This document shows, in pieces, positions 10,529 through 21,157 of a stretch of 64,000 nucleotides of DNA. The stretch spans positions 41,662 to 105,661 of the forward strand of contig JANSLP010000090.1 of the NCBI GenBank assembly GCA_029298735.1. Reading direction: 5' to 3'. The notes beneath the pieces were generated by a model. It did no database searches, had not been told where the DNA came from, and saw only the letters and a program-made list of their open reading frames with translations. The position numbers and the translations under genes were made by a program. The stretch's first letter is position 1, and every line of letters begins with the position of its first letter. Source of the stretch: Ophiostoma sp. CBS 140.51 (Eukaryota > Ascomycota > Sordariomycetes > Ophiostomatales > Ophiostomataceae).

Positions 10529-11611
10529 ATGCTCGACGGCAAGGAAGTGGCCGTCCACCCGCGGACGCCCATGCCGCCGTTCTACACCTTTGTCCCCAAG
10601 GGCAACGTCTACGTCACGACAAACTGCCGCCGCAAGACACACCAGGCCGGCCAGACGGTGTATGTCGTGACTCTGCACAAAAAGGACCTGGGCCTCCGCT
10701 GTCCGACGACGATTGTCCAGGCAGTGCGGGCTGCAGAGAAGGCTACGCGCGCCGCCCGCCATGACGCGACGGTGAAACGCGATGCTGCTTTGGCTGCCAC
10801 TTTTAAGAAAGCGCTGCTGGCACGCTACCCCAAAGTGCCAGCCGACACGGTCCCCGAGATTGCGCAGCACGCACTCAAGAAGCGCCAGAGACGAGTGGCG
10901 CGGACGAGCACACTGGACGAGGACCAGCGCGTACAGCTGGCGGTACGGGCGCACATTCGGCACCGGTGGACAGACTACGACAAGATACTGAGGGAAGGGG
11001 AGAAGACCAAGGGGAGGAAGCCGGAAAAGAAGGGGAAGCGAGGGCACGACCGAACGCAACGGCAGCGACGGGAGGCACGAGCTGCAATCATGGGACGCGT
11101 CGATGCGATCGAGCGAGAGTGGACAGGCGGAAAGGCGCCACAACAGTCTGGACGACCGTCTGGGAATGGGCCAATTGAGATCTTAGACTCTGAGGAGAGC
11201 ATGGACGAGTCAGAAGAGAGTGAGGAAGGCGAGGAGGAGGAGGGCGACGACGACGAAGATGACGAGAGTGAGGACGAGTTCACGGAGCACTCAGTATCAG
11301 AACGTCGTGATCGTCGAATCGGAAAAGGAGCGAGCATCGCATCACAAAGGAATGAACAACTACCAGGGAGAAAAGCTGGGAGCGGTAGCGGCAACAAAAT
11401 CACTGGCAGTCGCATCCAAAAGACAACGACGACATCGCCAGCAGCATCGCGACATCCACGGTCGAGCAAGAGCCGGGCGACAGTGCGCATCGCGCGATGT
11501 CAACAGAAGATTGACCGGCTTCAGGCAGCAGCCGCACAGAGTGACAGAAAGGATGGCGACAAGAAAGAAACGGCCATTGTAATTGACAGTGACAGCGAGT
11601 GGGAGCCGTAG
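10529..11611 (+). CDS. DUF2293 family protein
   Basis: This is a 360-codon ORF. The N-terminus has the fungal DUF2293-associated start (FVPKGNVYVTTNCRRKTH). Residues about 85-165 form the DUF2293 core: FKKALLARYPKVPADTVPEI, then Lys/Arg-rich RRVARTSTLDEDQRVQLAVR and AHIRHRWTDYDKIL. The remainder is low-complexity: a basic segment, a strongly acidic Glu/Asp/Ser run at about residues 215-252, and a basic tail. Acidic and basic tracts suggest a nuclear or nucleic-acid-linked protein, but the family's function is not established. The start is uncertain. In-frame sequence upstream as far as 10391 is open and reads like coding (..LTFYEHPLPA just before the called Met), but it lacks an ATG, while a 26-codon ORF begins in another frame at 10387. 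The true N-terminus may therefore be longer. Confidence 0.75.
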   Translation: MLDGKEVAVHPRTPMPPFYTFVPKGNVYVTTNCRRKTHQAGQTVYVVTLHKKDLGLRCPTTIVQAVRAAEKATRAARHDATVKRDAALAATFKKALLARYPKVPADTVPEIAQHALKKRQRRVARTSTLDEDQRVQLAVRAHIRHRWTDYDKILREGEKTKGRKPEKKGKRGHDRTQRQRREARAAIMGRVDAIEREWTGGKAPQQSGRPSGNGPIEILDSEESMDESEESEEGEEEEGDDDEDDESEDEFTEHSVSERRDRRIGKGASIASQRNEQLPGRKAGSGSGNKITGSRIQKTTTTSPAASRHPRSSKSRATVRIARCQQKIDRLQAAAAQSDRKDGDKKETAIVIDSDSEWEP

Positions 11612-13434
11612 ACATATACACATAGACGGCATGACTTACGACGTATGAATTGATGACCTGTTTCACAGCTTTGCAGCATTCAATGGCGCCTTTCGACACA
11701 GTTCACATTCGGTTGGGATTCTTCCTCATGACACTGCATAAAGCAGTGGGCACAATGAAAAAAAAGAGGGATAAAGCAAAAATTACGCCCGGGTCGGCCC
11801 CGAAGGACAAACCAAGACGGGTAGCGCCACGGTGTGCAATGCAGGCTTCCCACCCTATGGCCAGGTCTTCTTGATCACCCGACACATCGAACAAGGTAAG
11901 TATGAAGAAAAAAAAGAGGGGAAAGAAAGTTTTAGAAAGGGAGGGGGGATTCCCTTTCTTAAATAGTCCAAGGAACTAGTGGCAAGTGGGGATCCAGACT
12001 GAGACGTTGAAATTAAAATGGTCCGTGCGAGCGTGCAAAAAAAGGGCGCTGACCGCTTTCGAGTTATTCTGCCGTTTCCCACCGCTTCTCCGTCGTAAAA
12101 GTACTGCCGCTACTGACCGCTTTAAAGCTAAAGTGGACCCAGGCACGAACCACTTTGGGGACCAATGCTGGAGAGCTGTTGGAGCTTCATGCTTGGCTTC
12201 ATTCTGCCGCCTTGCATCAACGAACCACGATTTGCCTCCGCGTCCGCTTTCAGCCTTGCATCGACAATGGAGCTACGATCAAGATAACCCGAGAAGTCTT
12301 GCCGAGAGGTCTTGAGGTTCAGAATTTGAAAGTTGCGTGATCGACGCAGATTATCTGTAAGTTGTCGCACAAACAACGGCCTCTTCTCCCTCTTCTAGGT
12401 AGGATACAATTTGACACTGCAGCTCTGCCATCTTGCCATTGCCTTTTTTTTATCAGGGCTCTAACATTTTCGCTGTCGGTCGCAGGTCTCGATTTGACGA
12501 TTGATTTGACTCCAGCACCGTGATATCTTTGCCCGGTTCGGTCCCCACGGGAGGACTGCAGTTCTGCTATTTATCCGCCCGCATCCCACACAAAATCATG
12601 CAGCCAATGCAGATGCAGCCCACACGCTTCAACGTAGCACCGTATCTCAGCCTGTCAGCGACCGCCCGCACATCCCCACTCCGCTTCTCCGGACTCCGGT
12701 GGCGGGTCTGGCCAATTTATGACTATCCCGAGGCTCCAAGTGAAGCATTTGCATTCGACTTACTTCTCGCAGGATCCACGAACTGCTACGACTTATCGTG
12801 TTGGCCACGCTTTCTGTCCCGCGTTCTGTTGGCCGGGCCAATGGCAGGCTGCAGAACCTCTAATCTCGAGAGCCTCCCAGTGGAAGACATATGTCCGGAC
12901 CGAGAATGGCCAGCGGAATTTACAGCACCAAGCACTGTCGAAGGCCAGCATGAATGAAACCATTCTAGCTGTAATGATGTGTCTCGGCTCATCAACGAAG
13001 CACCGCAGGTTTACACGACACTCGTGTGTTGGTGTACTGATGTGAGATGTCCTGCAGTGTAGGCCTGTTGACCATTCACAGCGTCCCGTCTCGCTTCCTC
13101 TTCCCTTTTTATCGCTCTTCTTTTTGATTTCTAACCGCCCGTTAATTGAGGTGTGACCAGACACTCGGGCTCCTCCATGGGAAAGGCCGGAGGGGAAAAA
13201 GGCGTGTTGCAGTGTAGTCTGCAGTCTGCACTCTCCATGTCCAAGTGGACACAAACGTGAGTGCCATCTGATATAAAGTAATGTCGAGCCTCTCCCGTCT
13301 CTCAGGAAGAGAAAGCTTTCTTTTAGGTGATGGACTTTTGTGTCAGACGTGACGTACTTGACATCGACGATACCGACGACACCGACGACATCGACCTCGC
13401 CAACCACATCACATCTCACACGACGACCACCACA
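11612..13434. other. 1.8-kb intergenic region upstream of scytalone dehydratase
   Basis: The region includes the 3' end of the DUF2293 gene and the scytalone dehydratase promoter (TATA at 13272). An 11-bp direct repeat (CTGACCGCTTT) occurs near 12048 and again near 12113. The longest frames (e.g. 12520-12957) show no domain character. The leader at about 13362-13396 is a small GAC/ACC-rich repeat. Confidence 0.5.
13272..13277 (+). promoter_or_regulatory. TATA box of scytalone dehydratase
   Basis: TATAAA lies 163 bp before the preferred ATG (13435) and 58 bp before an in-frame upstream ATG (13330). If it is used, transcription starts near 13300 and both ATGs would be in the mRNA. Confidence 0.5.
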
Positions 13435-14267
13435 ATGGGCGTCAATTTTAGCTCCGTCACGTCGTCTCTGACGGCCGCGCCCAAGCCCGCGCCAAGCACC
13501 GACATTTCGTTTGAGGACTACCTCGGCCTCTTGTCCGCTGCCTACGAGTGGGCCGACAGCTACGACTCCAAAGACTGGGACCGTCTGCGCCGTTGCATTG
13601 CGCCGACCCTACGTGTAAGTATTTGCCTGTCCTCACTTCGCTCGCTTTCTTTTTCTTGTCCTCGCTGCGCTCGCTTCTTTTCTTTTCCTCGCTGCGCTCG
13701 CTTTCTCTTCTTGTCCTCGCTTCGTTCGTTGTTTTGTTCTCGTCCTCACCCACTCGCTAACGCTCGTGATCTCGGTTACAGATCGACTACCGCTCCTTCC
13801 TCAACAAACTCTGGGAGGCCATGCCCGCCGACGAATACATTGCCATGATCTCTGACCCTAATGTGCTCGGCAACCCCTTGCTGCGCACCCAACACTTCTT
13901 CGGCGCCTCCCGCTGGGAACGCGTCTCCGACACCGAAGTCATTGGCTACCACCAGCTGCGCGTTCCTCACCAGGTTTATACGGATGCCTCCCTCTCTACA
14001 GTCGCCGTCAAGGGCCACGCCCACTCGGCCAACCAGCACTGGTACCGCAAGGTTGATGGTGTGTGGAAGTTTGCCGGCCTGGACCCGCAGATCCGGTGGT
14101 TCGAGTACGATTTTGACAAGGTGTTTGCCACGGGGCGGGATCAGTTTGGGACAGAAGAGGCCACCGAGAAGCCGGCGGCCGCCAGCGAGAAGTCGACACC
14201 GGCAGCATCCTCATCAAAGAAGACAAAGACGCCCGCCGTCCAGCGAGGCATTTCAGTCGGGGCATGA
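13435..14267 (+). CDS. SCD1: Scytalone dehydratase (DHN-melanin biosynthesis)
   Basis: Exons are 13435-13614 and 13782-14267, giving 221 residues. The enzyme dehydrates scytalone to 1,3,8-trihydroxynaphthalene, and vermelone to 1,8-DHN, in the melanin pathway. It has an NTF2-like cone fold. All active-site residues known from the Magnaporthe enzyme are present at a constant offset of 13: Tyr43 and Asp44 (ADSYDSKDW), Tyr63 (IDYRSF), His98 (RTQHF), His123 (LRVPHQ), Ser142 and Asn144 (HAHSANQHWY). The intron is 167 bp (GTAAGT donor, GCTAAC branch, TACAG acceptor), unusually long here, and built of about 28-bp repeats. The C-terminus carries an extra Ala/Ser/Lys-rich tail of about 35 residues absent from the compact enzyme. 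An in-frame ATG at 13330 could add 35 Asp/Thr-rich residues. No polyketide synthase or reductase gene is in the window. Confidence 0.95.
13625..13768 (+). repeat. Five imperfect ~28-bp tandem repeats inside the scytalone dehydratase intron
   Basis: Units begin TCCTCACTTCGCTCGCTT, TCCTCGCTGCGCTCGCTT (twice), TCCTCGCTTCGTTCGTTG and TCCTCACCCACTCGCTAAC, separated by T/C-rich spacers. The last unit overlaps the branch point CTAAC. The array fills most of the intron and explains its length relative to the roughly 50-bp introns of neighbouring genes. Confidence 0.75.
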
Positions 14268-16119
14268 ACGATTGGGATGGGGTGCAAGGTCGGGACATGA
14301 GGCCGAATTAGGTGGAGGACGAATGCAAGCTCATGTTCGACTCTTGTAGGTGGATGTGTGTGGGGGCGACCATTGATTGCTATTTTGGGTGCGGGGCGGA
14401 GCGCAGCCCGCTGAAAGCTTGAAAATGAGGCTGTGGGAATTTCGCATTGACAAAAGTGCTCAGTGCAGTCACATACCCCGAGTACAACTGCAACTACATG
14501 TACGACGCACATCTGCAGCTACCACCGGGGATCGACTTTCTGAACGTTTAGGTTTATTTTCTTTTATTTTTGTCTTGTGCATTCATTTTTCACGAGTTGT
14601 GTTGGTTGCTTTCATAGGGTATTCTCATAATCATTTTCATATCAATTTGCACGTTACACATTGAACACTGGGTACTCTATTCCACGCACGTAAAGCACTC
14701 TTCGCCTTGTTGGTTACTTCTGAACTATCTTTATTTTCGTGTCGAGCAAAAGACTGGTACGGTTGAGCAGAGATAGCATGTTGTATGTCACCGTTTTGTT
14801 GCACAAATTGATAAACAAGCGAGCAATGACCCCTTTTTTGCACATTCTTCACCATTGATCGCTGTCGGTTTTCAGTTTACCCTATCAATTGGGGGCCAAA
14901 ATCCTCATTTCAATGTGCATATGAGTGGGAGCTGCGGGCTGAAACGGCAATGTTGGTGTTGAGTAGTATCGTAGTGCAGTTCGTTTTGGCAAGGATCAAA
15001 AGTTGTCGAGGCTGACCGGCAAAGAGAACATAAAAAAATAGGCGAGAAACGAAAAGGACGAGGCGGCGAGGAGAAGACGAAAAAAAAAAAGAAAAAAGAA
15101 ATGAACAACCCAAGAAAAACGAGTTGCGTACAGCAAGTGAAACGAAGAATAAGAAAGGAAAGAAACGAGAATACAACACAACAGGCGCAACAGACGCAAG
15201 AAAAAGGGGCCGAGAAAGTCCACTGCTACGTTCGACATTTCAGGGTCTTGGACTAGGTCCCCAGGTCCCCAAGATCCTGAACTCCCAGGGATCGACAGCG
15301 ATGCGGATCCTGAAGGGACAGCCTTGTTGGTCTTCTTAACCTATTTTGAATTGTTTTCTCACCCTTTTCCCACCCTTCTAACCGTTATCGTTCCTTCGTG
15401 TGGACCCCTTTCTCCGCCTTTTCCCTTTTCTTCTTCTTTTCTTGTTCTCCACCACCCACAACATCCGAAACATCCCAGCTGTCAGCCCAAGTCTTGTGTT
15501 CTTGTGTTCTCGTGCACTTCTGTACAACTGCAGCTCTATTTTGTTGACGGTGTGGCGCAGGGAAAGCTATCGAGCAGGGATGCGGCCGTTCAGCCGTCTC
15601 TCCTCTCCTGGTTGTCTTGCCTTACCTTCCCGTTTCTTTTATCATAACTCTAAATGAAGAAAAAGAAAAGAAAAGAAAACCAACAGACATGAACCAACAT
15701 GAACCAACATGGACAGACACATGGTATGCACGTAGGCTCAGCTTCAACATTATCGTCCATCCCCGTCCATCCATCCTCGTCTCATCTCCAAGCCACACTG
15801 TCGATGGATGGTCCCGAGCCCCAGGCTCTTGACCCCCATACTTGTAAGTCCACGCTATCAAGCCTGAGCTTGTCAAGTCTACCATCCTTCGCCTCTCTTT
15901 CTCACGAACCCACAACTGCATGGGTTGAGGCTCTGCAATGGAGCAGTTAGTTGAAGGAAGTCGTAGATCTTCATAAATATGGCAAGTGGTCCCCCATTCC
16001 TATTTTGATTTTAGTTTAAGATGTAGACCTCAACATAAGTGTTGCCGGCCATCTTCTCTCGTCTCTTGTCTCTTCTCCCTCGCCCTTTATTTGATTTTTG
16101 TTATCTACCTTTTTTCAAC
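14268..16119. other. 1.85-kb intergenic region, no recognisable gene
   Basis: The first part is the scytalone dehydratase 3' end. An A-rich run (about 15060-15115) and a plus-strand T/C-rich tract (about 15355-15450) stand out. The tract resembles a promoter or leader but is not followed by a convincing ORF. Around 15690-15720 a 10-bp unit GAACCAACAT is repeated in tandem. The promoter of the next gene should lie in the last 200 bp. Confidence 0.45.
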
Positions 16120-18142
16120 ATGCACTTTTCAAGATACCCTCTTTCAATTCTTTTGGCTGGCGGGCTGGCCCCCTTTGCCTCGGCAGGCCTTGTTTCTCGG
16201 AGCACGGACGCAGACGTGGAGTCCAAAGCTATCGTGGCAAGAGACACAACAAAGAACAGCACTGCCATCAACAAAAGATTTACCGGGGCGACCTTATTTG
16301 ATGGGTGTGTATATCCTTTTCCTCCATTTTGATTTTCACTCCTCTAATTCTGCAGTGCCATCCCGATTGGCGACGAGGAAATTGACATTGCCGTCGTTTG
16401 CACCGACTGCTACATCACCGGCCAGTTGACAACCGAACTTACTGTCATCCCATCCAACCACACGACGGTCAACCTGTCGACCATTGCTCACACGTTTGCC
16501 AGCGATGTCGTCAACATTACCGACACAGTGGTAAACGATGTCGAGGAGATTGTCAAGAACACGACCGAAGCCTTGTTTGATAAAGTGCCATCACTCGACA
16601 CCTTTGAAACCATTTTGCACAACATTACACGGCCCACCGTCGATGTCGACTTTGGTCTGAGCGATCTTGTCGCTGTCCCCGAGTACCAGTTTGCTCTGAC
16701 GTTGGATGAGCTCGACTTGTTTGTGCAGACACAAATGACAGTGTCTGGCGCTGCCACCTACACATTGAATCTGTACACATCCGAGTCGCCCATTGGCCTA
16801 AAGAAGGGCAACGACCTAGAGCTGGGTATCGTCTTGACGGCCGACCTGATCCTGAGTGCCGTAGGAAGCCTGGAACTGGAGAGCGGCTTCCACTTGCGCA
16901 TGGACGAGGGCCTCACGTTAACGGTCGACCTGTTTGGCCGCAACATCTCCGAGATTGAGTGCCATGGCGGTTCCTTTGAATTTTTGCCCGTGACGGTCAA
17001 CAGCGCGACCGTCTCCTTGCAGGCCATCCTGAGAGTGGGTGTGCACGCAGGTATTGTGATGTCGTCGAAAGGCCTCACAGTAGAAGGCGTGTCTATTGCG
17101 ACGTACAGTGCGGGCTTGGAGACGATTGCCTATGCGGACGTGGCCAACTTGACCATTAACGTGGCGGCGGGCTCGGCGATCACAGGAAGTGACAACACCA
17201 CATCCGTTGACAGCATCAGCAACGTCGACCTCACGACCGACACCTGTGATGGCGACGTCTTTGTCGAGGGCATCTTCAACTTTGATATTGGCGCCTCGGC
17301 GGGCGCCTCCCTCGAGATTGGCGATTTCCTGTCTTGGGGTGTACATCCAGAGACGATGCTTCCGGTGTTTTACACGACCGTCACCCAGTGTGTGGGTCAG
17401 TCCAGTACGTCGACCTCACCAGGATCGGCGACAGTTACGGCGACAACATCACCCACAACAAAGGTGGCGGCTCGTGCTGCTACTACCGTGGCCCCTACTG
17501 CATCGTCCTTCTCCTCCACCGAGAGCAGAGAAACCACCGTCGTCAGCTCCGAGTTTGTCTACACGGCCATTGCCTGCCGCTCTGCGGGGCTGATCAATTG
17601 CCCTGCTTCTTTGCAGACGACTGCAGTCACGACGGCCACCAGCACGACCACGCTGACGGTGGACGCCGCCACGGGCTGGGAGGCCACGTACCCGGCACCA
17701 ACCGCCACGACACCCATTACCAAGCTGGCCACGTTTGGCAACAACGTCAAGACTATGGACCTGTCCGTGTCGGGCACGCCCGTCTCTTATGTGCCACCGG
17801 TACCCACGACATCGTCGGCGTCGTCGTCCTTAGGAACGGCATCACCAACGAGTACGCCCGGCCTCACCATTGGCGGTGTCCACCTAACACCGAAACAGGA
17901 GCACATTGTCATTGGCGTCACAGTGGGTGCGGGTGTCCCCTTAATTATTGGTGGCATTGCCCTGATTGTGTAAGTTTTTCTTTTCTTTTTTTTTTACTTC
18001 CCCCCTTCGATCGGATTTGATTTATTCGTTTGTTGACCACTCCAGATTCCTTGTCCGCCGCAAGAGACAGGCACCCGTCAAGACGGCGCCGCAATGGTCA
18101 GCTGTGCCCAGGAACGAGGCAGAAGCGAACATGAGTGAATAA
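16120..18142 (+). CDS. Secreted single-pass membrane protein, conserved fungal type, function unknown
   Basis: Exons are 16120-16304, 16356-17969 and 18046-18142, giving 631 residues. Donors are GTGTGT and GTAAGT, and acceptors are GCAG and CCAG. A signal peptide (about 1-22) is followed by a short pro-like stretch ending in Lys-Arg (INKR), a plausible Kex2 site. The large ectodomain (about 60-430) is beta-rich with several Asn-X-Ser/Thr sites and four early cysteines. Its segments LTLDELDLFVQTQMTVSGAA and LELGIVLTADLILS recall a widespread uncharacterised ascomycete surface-protein family. A Ser/Thr-rich stalk (about 430-570) precedes one transmembrane helix (about 580-603) that spans the second intron. 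A short basic tail follows (FLVRRKRQ..). Expected topology is type I at the plasma membrane or wall. I know no function. Confidence 0.8.
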
Positions 18143-18714
18143 AATAAAGAGAAAAAGTCAATGCACAATAAAAAAAGAAATACAATCATCAAGCTGAATT
18201 ACAAAGCTGTTTTACAAAGTTTAATCATGAAATAAAAATAGAAACCAATTGTGAAAATGGACCAAGAACCCAGTCTTGGTTTTTCATGTGTTTCTTACGT
18301 ATATTGCAAGCCGTTTTGTATGCCAATTCTATCTACACAACGCGCCGGAGGGCCATCTTGACCGAGACCGAAACCGTGGTAGCGCACCAGTCTCAGGTCA
18401 GACAATCCATGCGTACAACCTGAGGTACCAACCAGCCAGCTCGTCGCGTGCATACGGACACCTGCCAAGGAGCTGAACAGGGAGGAATGGCGGTAGAGGG
18501 TGAAGGAGGCAGAAACCGCTGGCGGCTTCTGTCACGTGTATCTTTTTTTGTCACTTGTATTCTTTTATGTCACTTGAATTCTTTCATGTCAAGGATCTGT
18601 AACGACAAACAATAGAAAGCGGCCTCATTTGTTGGTTCATCATTCATAACATTCGTAGGCTGTCTAAAGTGTTCTCTATTCTAGCAATGTAAGTGTGTAC
18701 ACCGTATCCAAGCC
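18143..18714. other. Convergent 3' region with short tandem repeat
   Basis: The region lies between two genes that end toward each other. The first 120 bp are very A-rich with AATAAA-like signals just after the stop at 18142. A three-unit repeat of about 19-20 bp lies at 18530-18592. I see no gene. Confidence 0.55.
18530..18592 (+). repeat. Three-copy ~19-20-bp tandem repeat (TGTCAC-TGTAT-CTTTT type)
   Basis: Successive units read TGTCACGTGTATCTTTTT, TGTCACTTGTATTCTTTTA and TGTCACTTGAATTCTTTCA, and a truncated TGTCAAGG follows. The repeat sits in the intergenic space between convergent genes. Confidence 0.75.
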
Positions 18715-20136
18715 TCATGCTAGCAAACCTTTGCCGAGCAGCTCTGCCCCCACCTCTGCGATCAGCGGCTCTTCTGGGAACTGCTTGGCTTTTGATGCAA
18801 CGACGCCGGCAGCATCCAGTACCCGCAAGAGATCGGCCAGCTCGCCGTCCAGCGACGCTTCGTATACCAGGTGACCTAGTGCGGCTAGCATGCCCTGCAG
18901 GGCACCGGCGGACGCCTGTTCCTGTCCAATGGCCTCGACCACGGAGGCAGCAAGCTCGACCTGGTCATCGGCGGGGAGGGCTTGCGCTGGCGTCTTTGTC
19001 TTTCTCGCGGTGACGGCAATGTTGAAGAGAAGCGAGGCTGCCGCAGACCGAGCGCTGACATGGGCGTCATCCAAGAAGCTGGCAGACACCAAGTGGACAA
19101 GGGCGGCTCTCAAGATAGCGTCCGACAACAAAGACCGCGCTGCTGCAGCCGGCGCACCAAACAGGTTGCAGGCCATTTGCAGAGTGACGAGTCGGAGGGC
19201 GTAGGGCACGTCTTCACTGTTGACGACCCCGACAACACTCTGCACGGTCGCGTGGTCGACCTCCTCGGCGGCAAAAAAGGCACTGACACGCGCATCAGCC
19301 AGGCTGCATCGGAACAGGTCGACGGCGGCAAAGAGCGTGGCGCGGGGCAGTGTTGTCACAGACTCGCGCACAAACTTGCCGAGACTCGCAAGGTCGGGCG
19401 TGCTGACTGACTTTGTGTTGGCCGCCTTGCCCTCGAGGTAGACTCGCAAGTCGTGCACAACCGGCTGTGCGGCCACCTCGTCGCCGAGCTTGCTGAGCAG
19501 CTTGTCAAGTGGCGGGACTTTGCCGAAAAGGACAGGCTGCGTGGCGTCGACGTTGCTAAAAGACGGAAGGCGTAGTGTATGATGAAGGTGAGATGGGCGT
19601 CCGTTGGAGACGGGCGCTGCTGGAGTTGGTGTAGCCGGTTGTGCCGTCTCTTGTAGGCCCAACAACGAACCTCTGCCGTTGGCGCCCCGGTTGCCGCCCG
19701 TCATGCCGCTCTGCATCAGCTGGGGCAGCAGCATCCGGCCCATGGGCGTCGCCAGCACCGCGTCAGGCATGCCTGTAATGTGTGCAGGGATACCGTGGCC
19801 GACCAAAAAGTGCGAGAACGTGTCTGTAAACGTGTTGCAGTTGTGCCGGAACAGGTCGTAGGCGGCGGCCGTAAAGCGTGGCCGCAGTGTGTCCAGGTGT
19901 ACCTCGATGGCTGCAATGGTGCGTGTCGTCGTGCCTAGAGGCACTTTCTCAAACGGATGGCCGAGATGCGACGAGTAGGGTTGAATGGCGAGAATACCCC
20001 CATCATAAACATATTCGCGGCCATTGAGCTCGATCGAGGTGTGGTAGATGGCGTCGAGCTGGAACCCCAAAAAGCCCATGGACATTTGGCGGGCGAGGCC
20101 CTGGGACAAGTCGTAGACCAGAAGTTGAACATCCAT
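18715..20136 (-). CDS. PPPDE (DeSI-type) isopeptidase fused to a PUL domain
   Basis: This is a single exon of 473 residues. I start at MDVQLLVYDL (20136). The open frame runs to 20259, but the extra sequence is not domain-like. Residues 1-150 form the PPPDE papain-fold domain with the catalytic pair His32 (IYHTSIEL) and Cys100 (RHNCNTFT). Members of this family remove SUMO or ubiquitin from proteins. A Gly/Ala/Pro-rich linker (about 150-205) follows. Residues about 215-470 form an alpha-helical ARM-like PUL domain (KVPPLDKLLSKL.., VTLQMACNLF..), which in Ufd3/PLAA proteins binds Cdc48/p97. The combination suggests a deubiquitinating or deSUMOylating factor that works with Cdc48. Some fungal relatives carry a thioredoxin domain between the two parts. 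None is visible here. Confidence 0.85.
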   Translation of the reverse strand: MDVQLLVYDLSQGLARQMSMGFLGFQLDAIYHTSIELNGREYVYDGGILAIQPYSSHLGHPFEKVPLGTTTRTIAAIEVHLDTLRPRFTAAAYDLFRHNCNTFTDTFSHFLVGHGIPAHITGMPDAVLATPMGRMLLPQLMQSGMTGGNRGANGRGSLLGLQETAQPATPTPAAPVSNGRPSHLHHTLRLPSFSNVDATQPVLFGKVPPLDKLLSKLGDEVAAQPVVHDLRVYLEGKAANTKSVSTPDLASLGKFVRESVTTLPRATLFAAVDLFRCSLADARVSAFFAAEEVDHATVQSVVGVVNSEDVPYALRLVTLQMACNLFGAPAAAARSLLSDAILRAALVHLVSASFLDDAHVSARSAAASLLFNIAVTARKTKTPAQALPADDQVELAASVVEAIGQEQASAGALQGMLAALGHLVYEASLDGELADLLRVLDAAGVVASKAKQFPEEPLIAEVGAELLGKGLLA

Positions 20137-21157
20137 TGTGTGGAGGGGGGGCGTGAGGTGACGTGAGGTGAAGATGGGAGGAGAAGGGGAAAAGAGGGAA
20201 GGGCGCAAGTTGAGAAAATGAGGAGCGAAACTAAGAGTTGAGGTTGCGACGACGTTCAAGGCAGGTGCGATTGACGTCGTTGTTTTCGTGGATTTTGGTA
20301 GCCTTCCCCTGAAATTAGTCAGCTTTCAGGCACCTTGCGAGCCGCGCCGCCCACTGTCGCCTTGCACCAAATAGCGCTGTTGGTGATTCTAGATGCTACC
20401 ATCGCGATCACCATGTCACGTGGGGAGGAGGCAACAACGAAACAAGGCAAAATTGAGCAGAAAAATATAAAAAATTGCAGCGATTCAGAGTGTCAATAAA
20501 AATGGATTTTTTGCCAAAAATTACGAAAGAACTGTCGACTAAATCAGTTGCCCTGGGCTGGCTTCCTTTCTACTACGTACTGCGTGGTGGCCCGGCTGGC
20601 CAGGAGGAGTATTATGTAATCTTTCTTCCAGTGTAATCCCATTTAGGAAGGAATAAGTCTCCGAATAGGGGCCTATTCTCGCAGGACAACAAAAATACAA
20701 AATCAAACGACAAGCCAACAGAATAAGATACTTTTTTGAGAATAGTTGTCAGAATATTTTCAATACTCTAGGATGTTGTCTAATTGTCCGTGTGTCAATG
20801 GCGCCTCTTCATGTTACTTTTTTTGATTCTTTGTATCGCACAATTATCTCACCAATTGAGCCAAACATCATGAATTTCTGATCATCAGCCCACCGCAGCA
20901 ATAATAAATCACGATCTTATTTATTTATTATCGTATTTGTTACTTTTGTATTTTATGTATTTTATATTAATCAATAATTAATTATTTTAAGAAGGACCTC
21001 TGGCAGTGCCGGCTGTAAATGACACTGCCTTGTATTATGAGGGGAAAGGGGAAATAAAGAGGGCCCGAGGGAATGAAGTGAAGGAAGGTAAATGCAAAAA
21101 AAAAATTAAAGGAAACACAAAGAAATTGTACAGTCACACATCTATCTCCGCTTTGGC
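20137..21157. other. 1-kb intergenic region, AT-rich toward 21 kb
   Basis: The region carries the promoter of the PPPDE-PUL gene (proximal 200-300 bp) and the 3' end of the phosphatase gene. About 20850-20990 is strongly AT-rich (TTATTTATTTATTATCG and similar). No ORF deserves a call. Confidence 0.5.
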
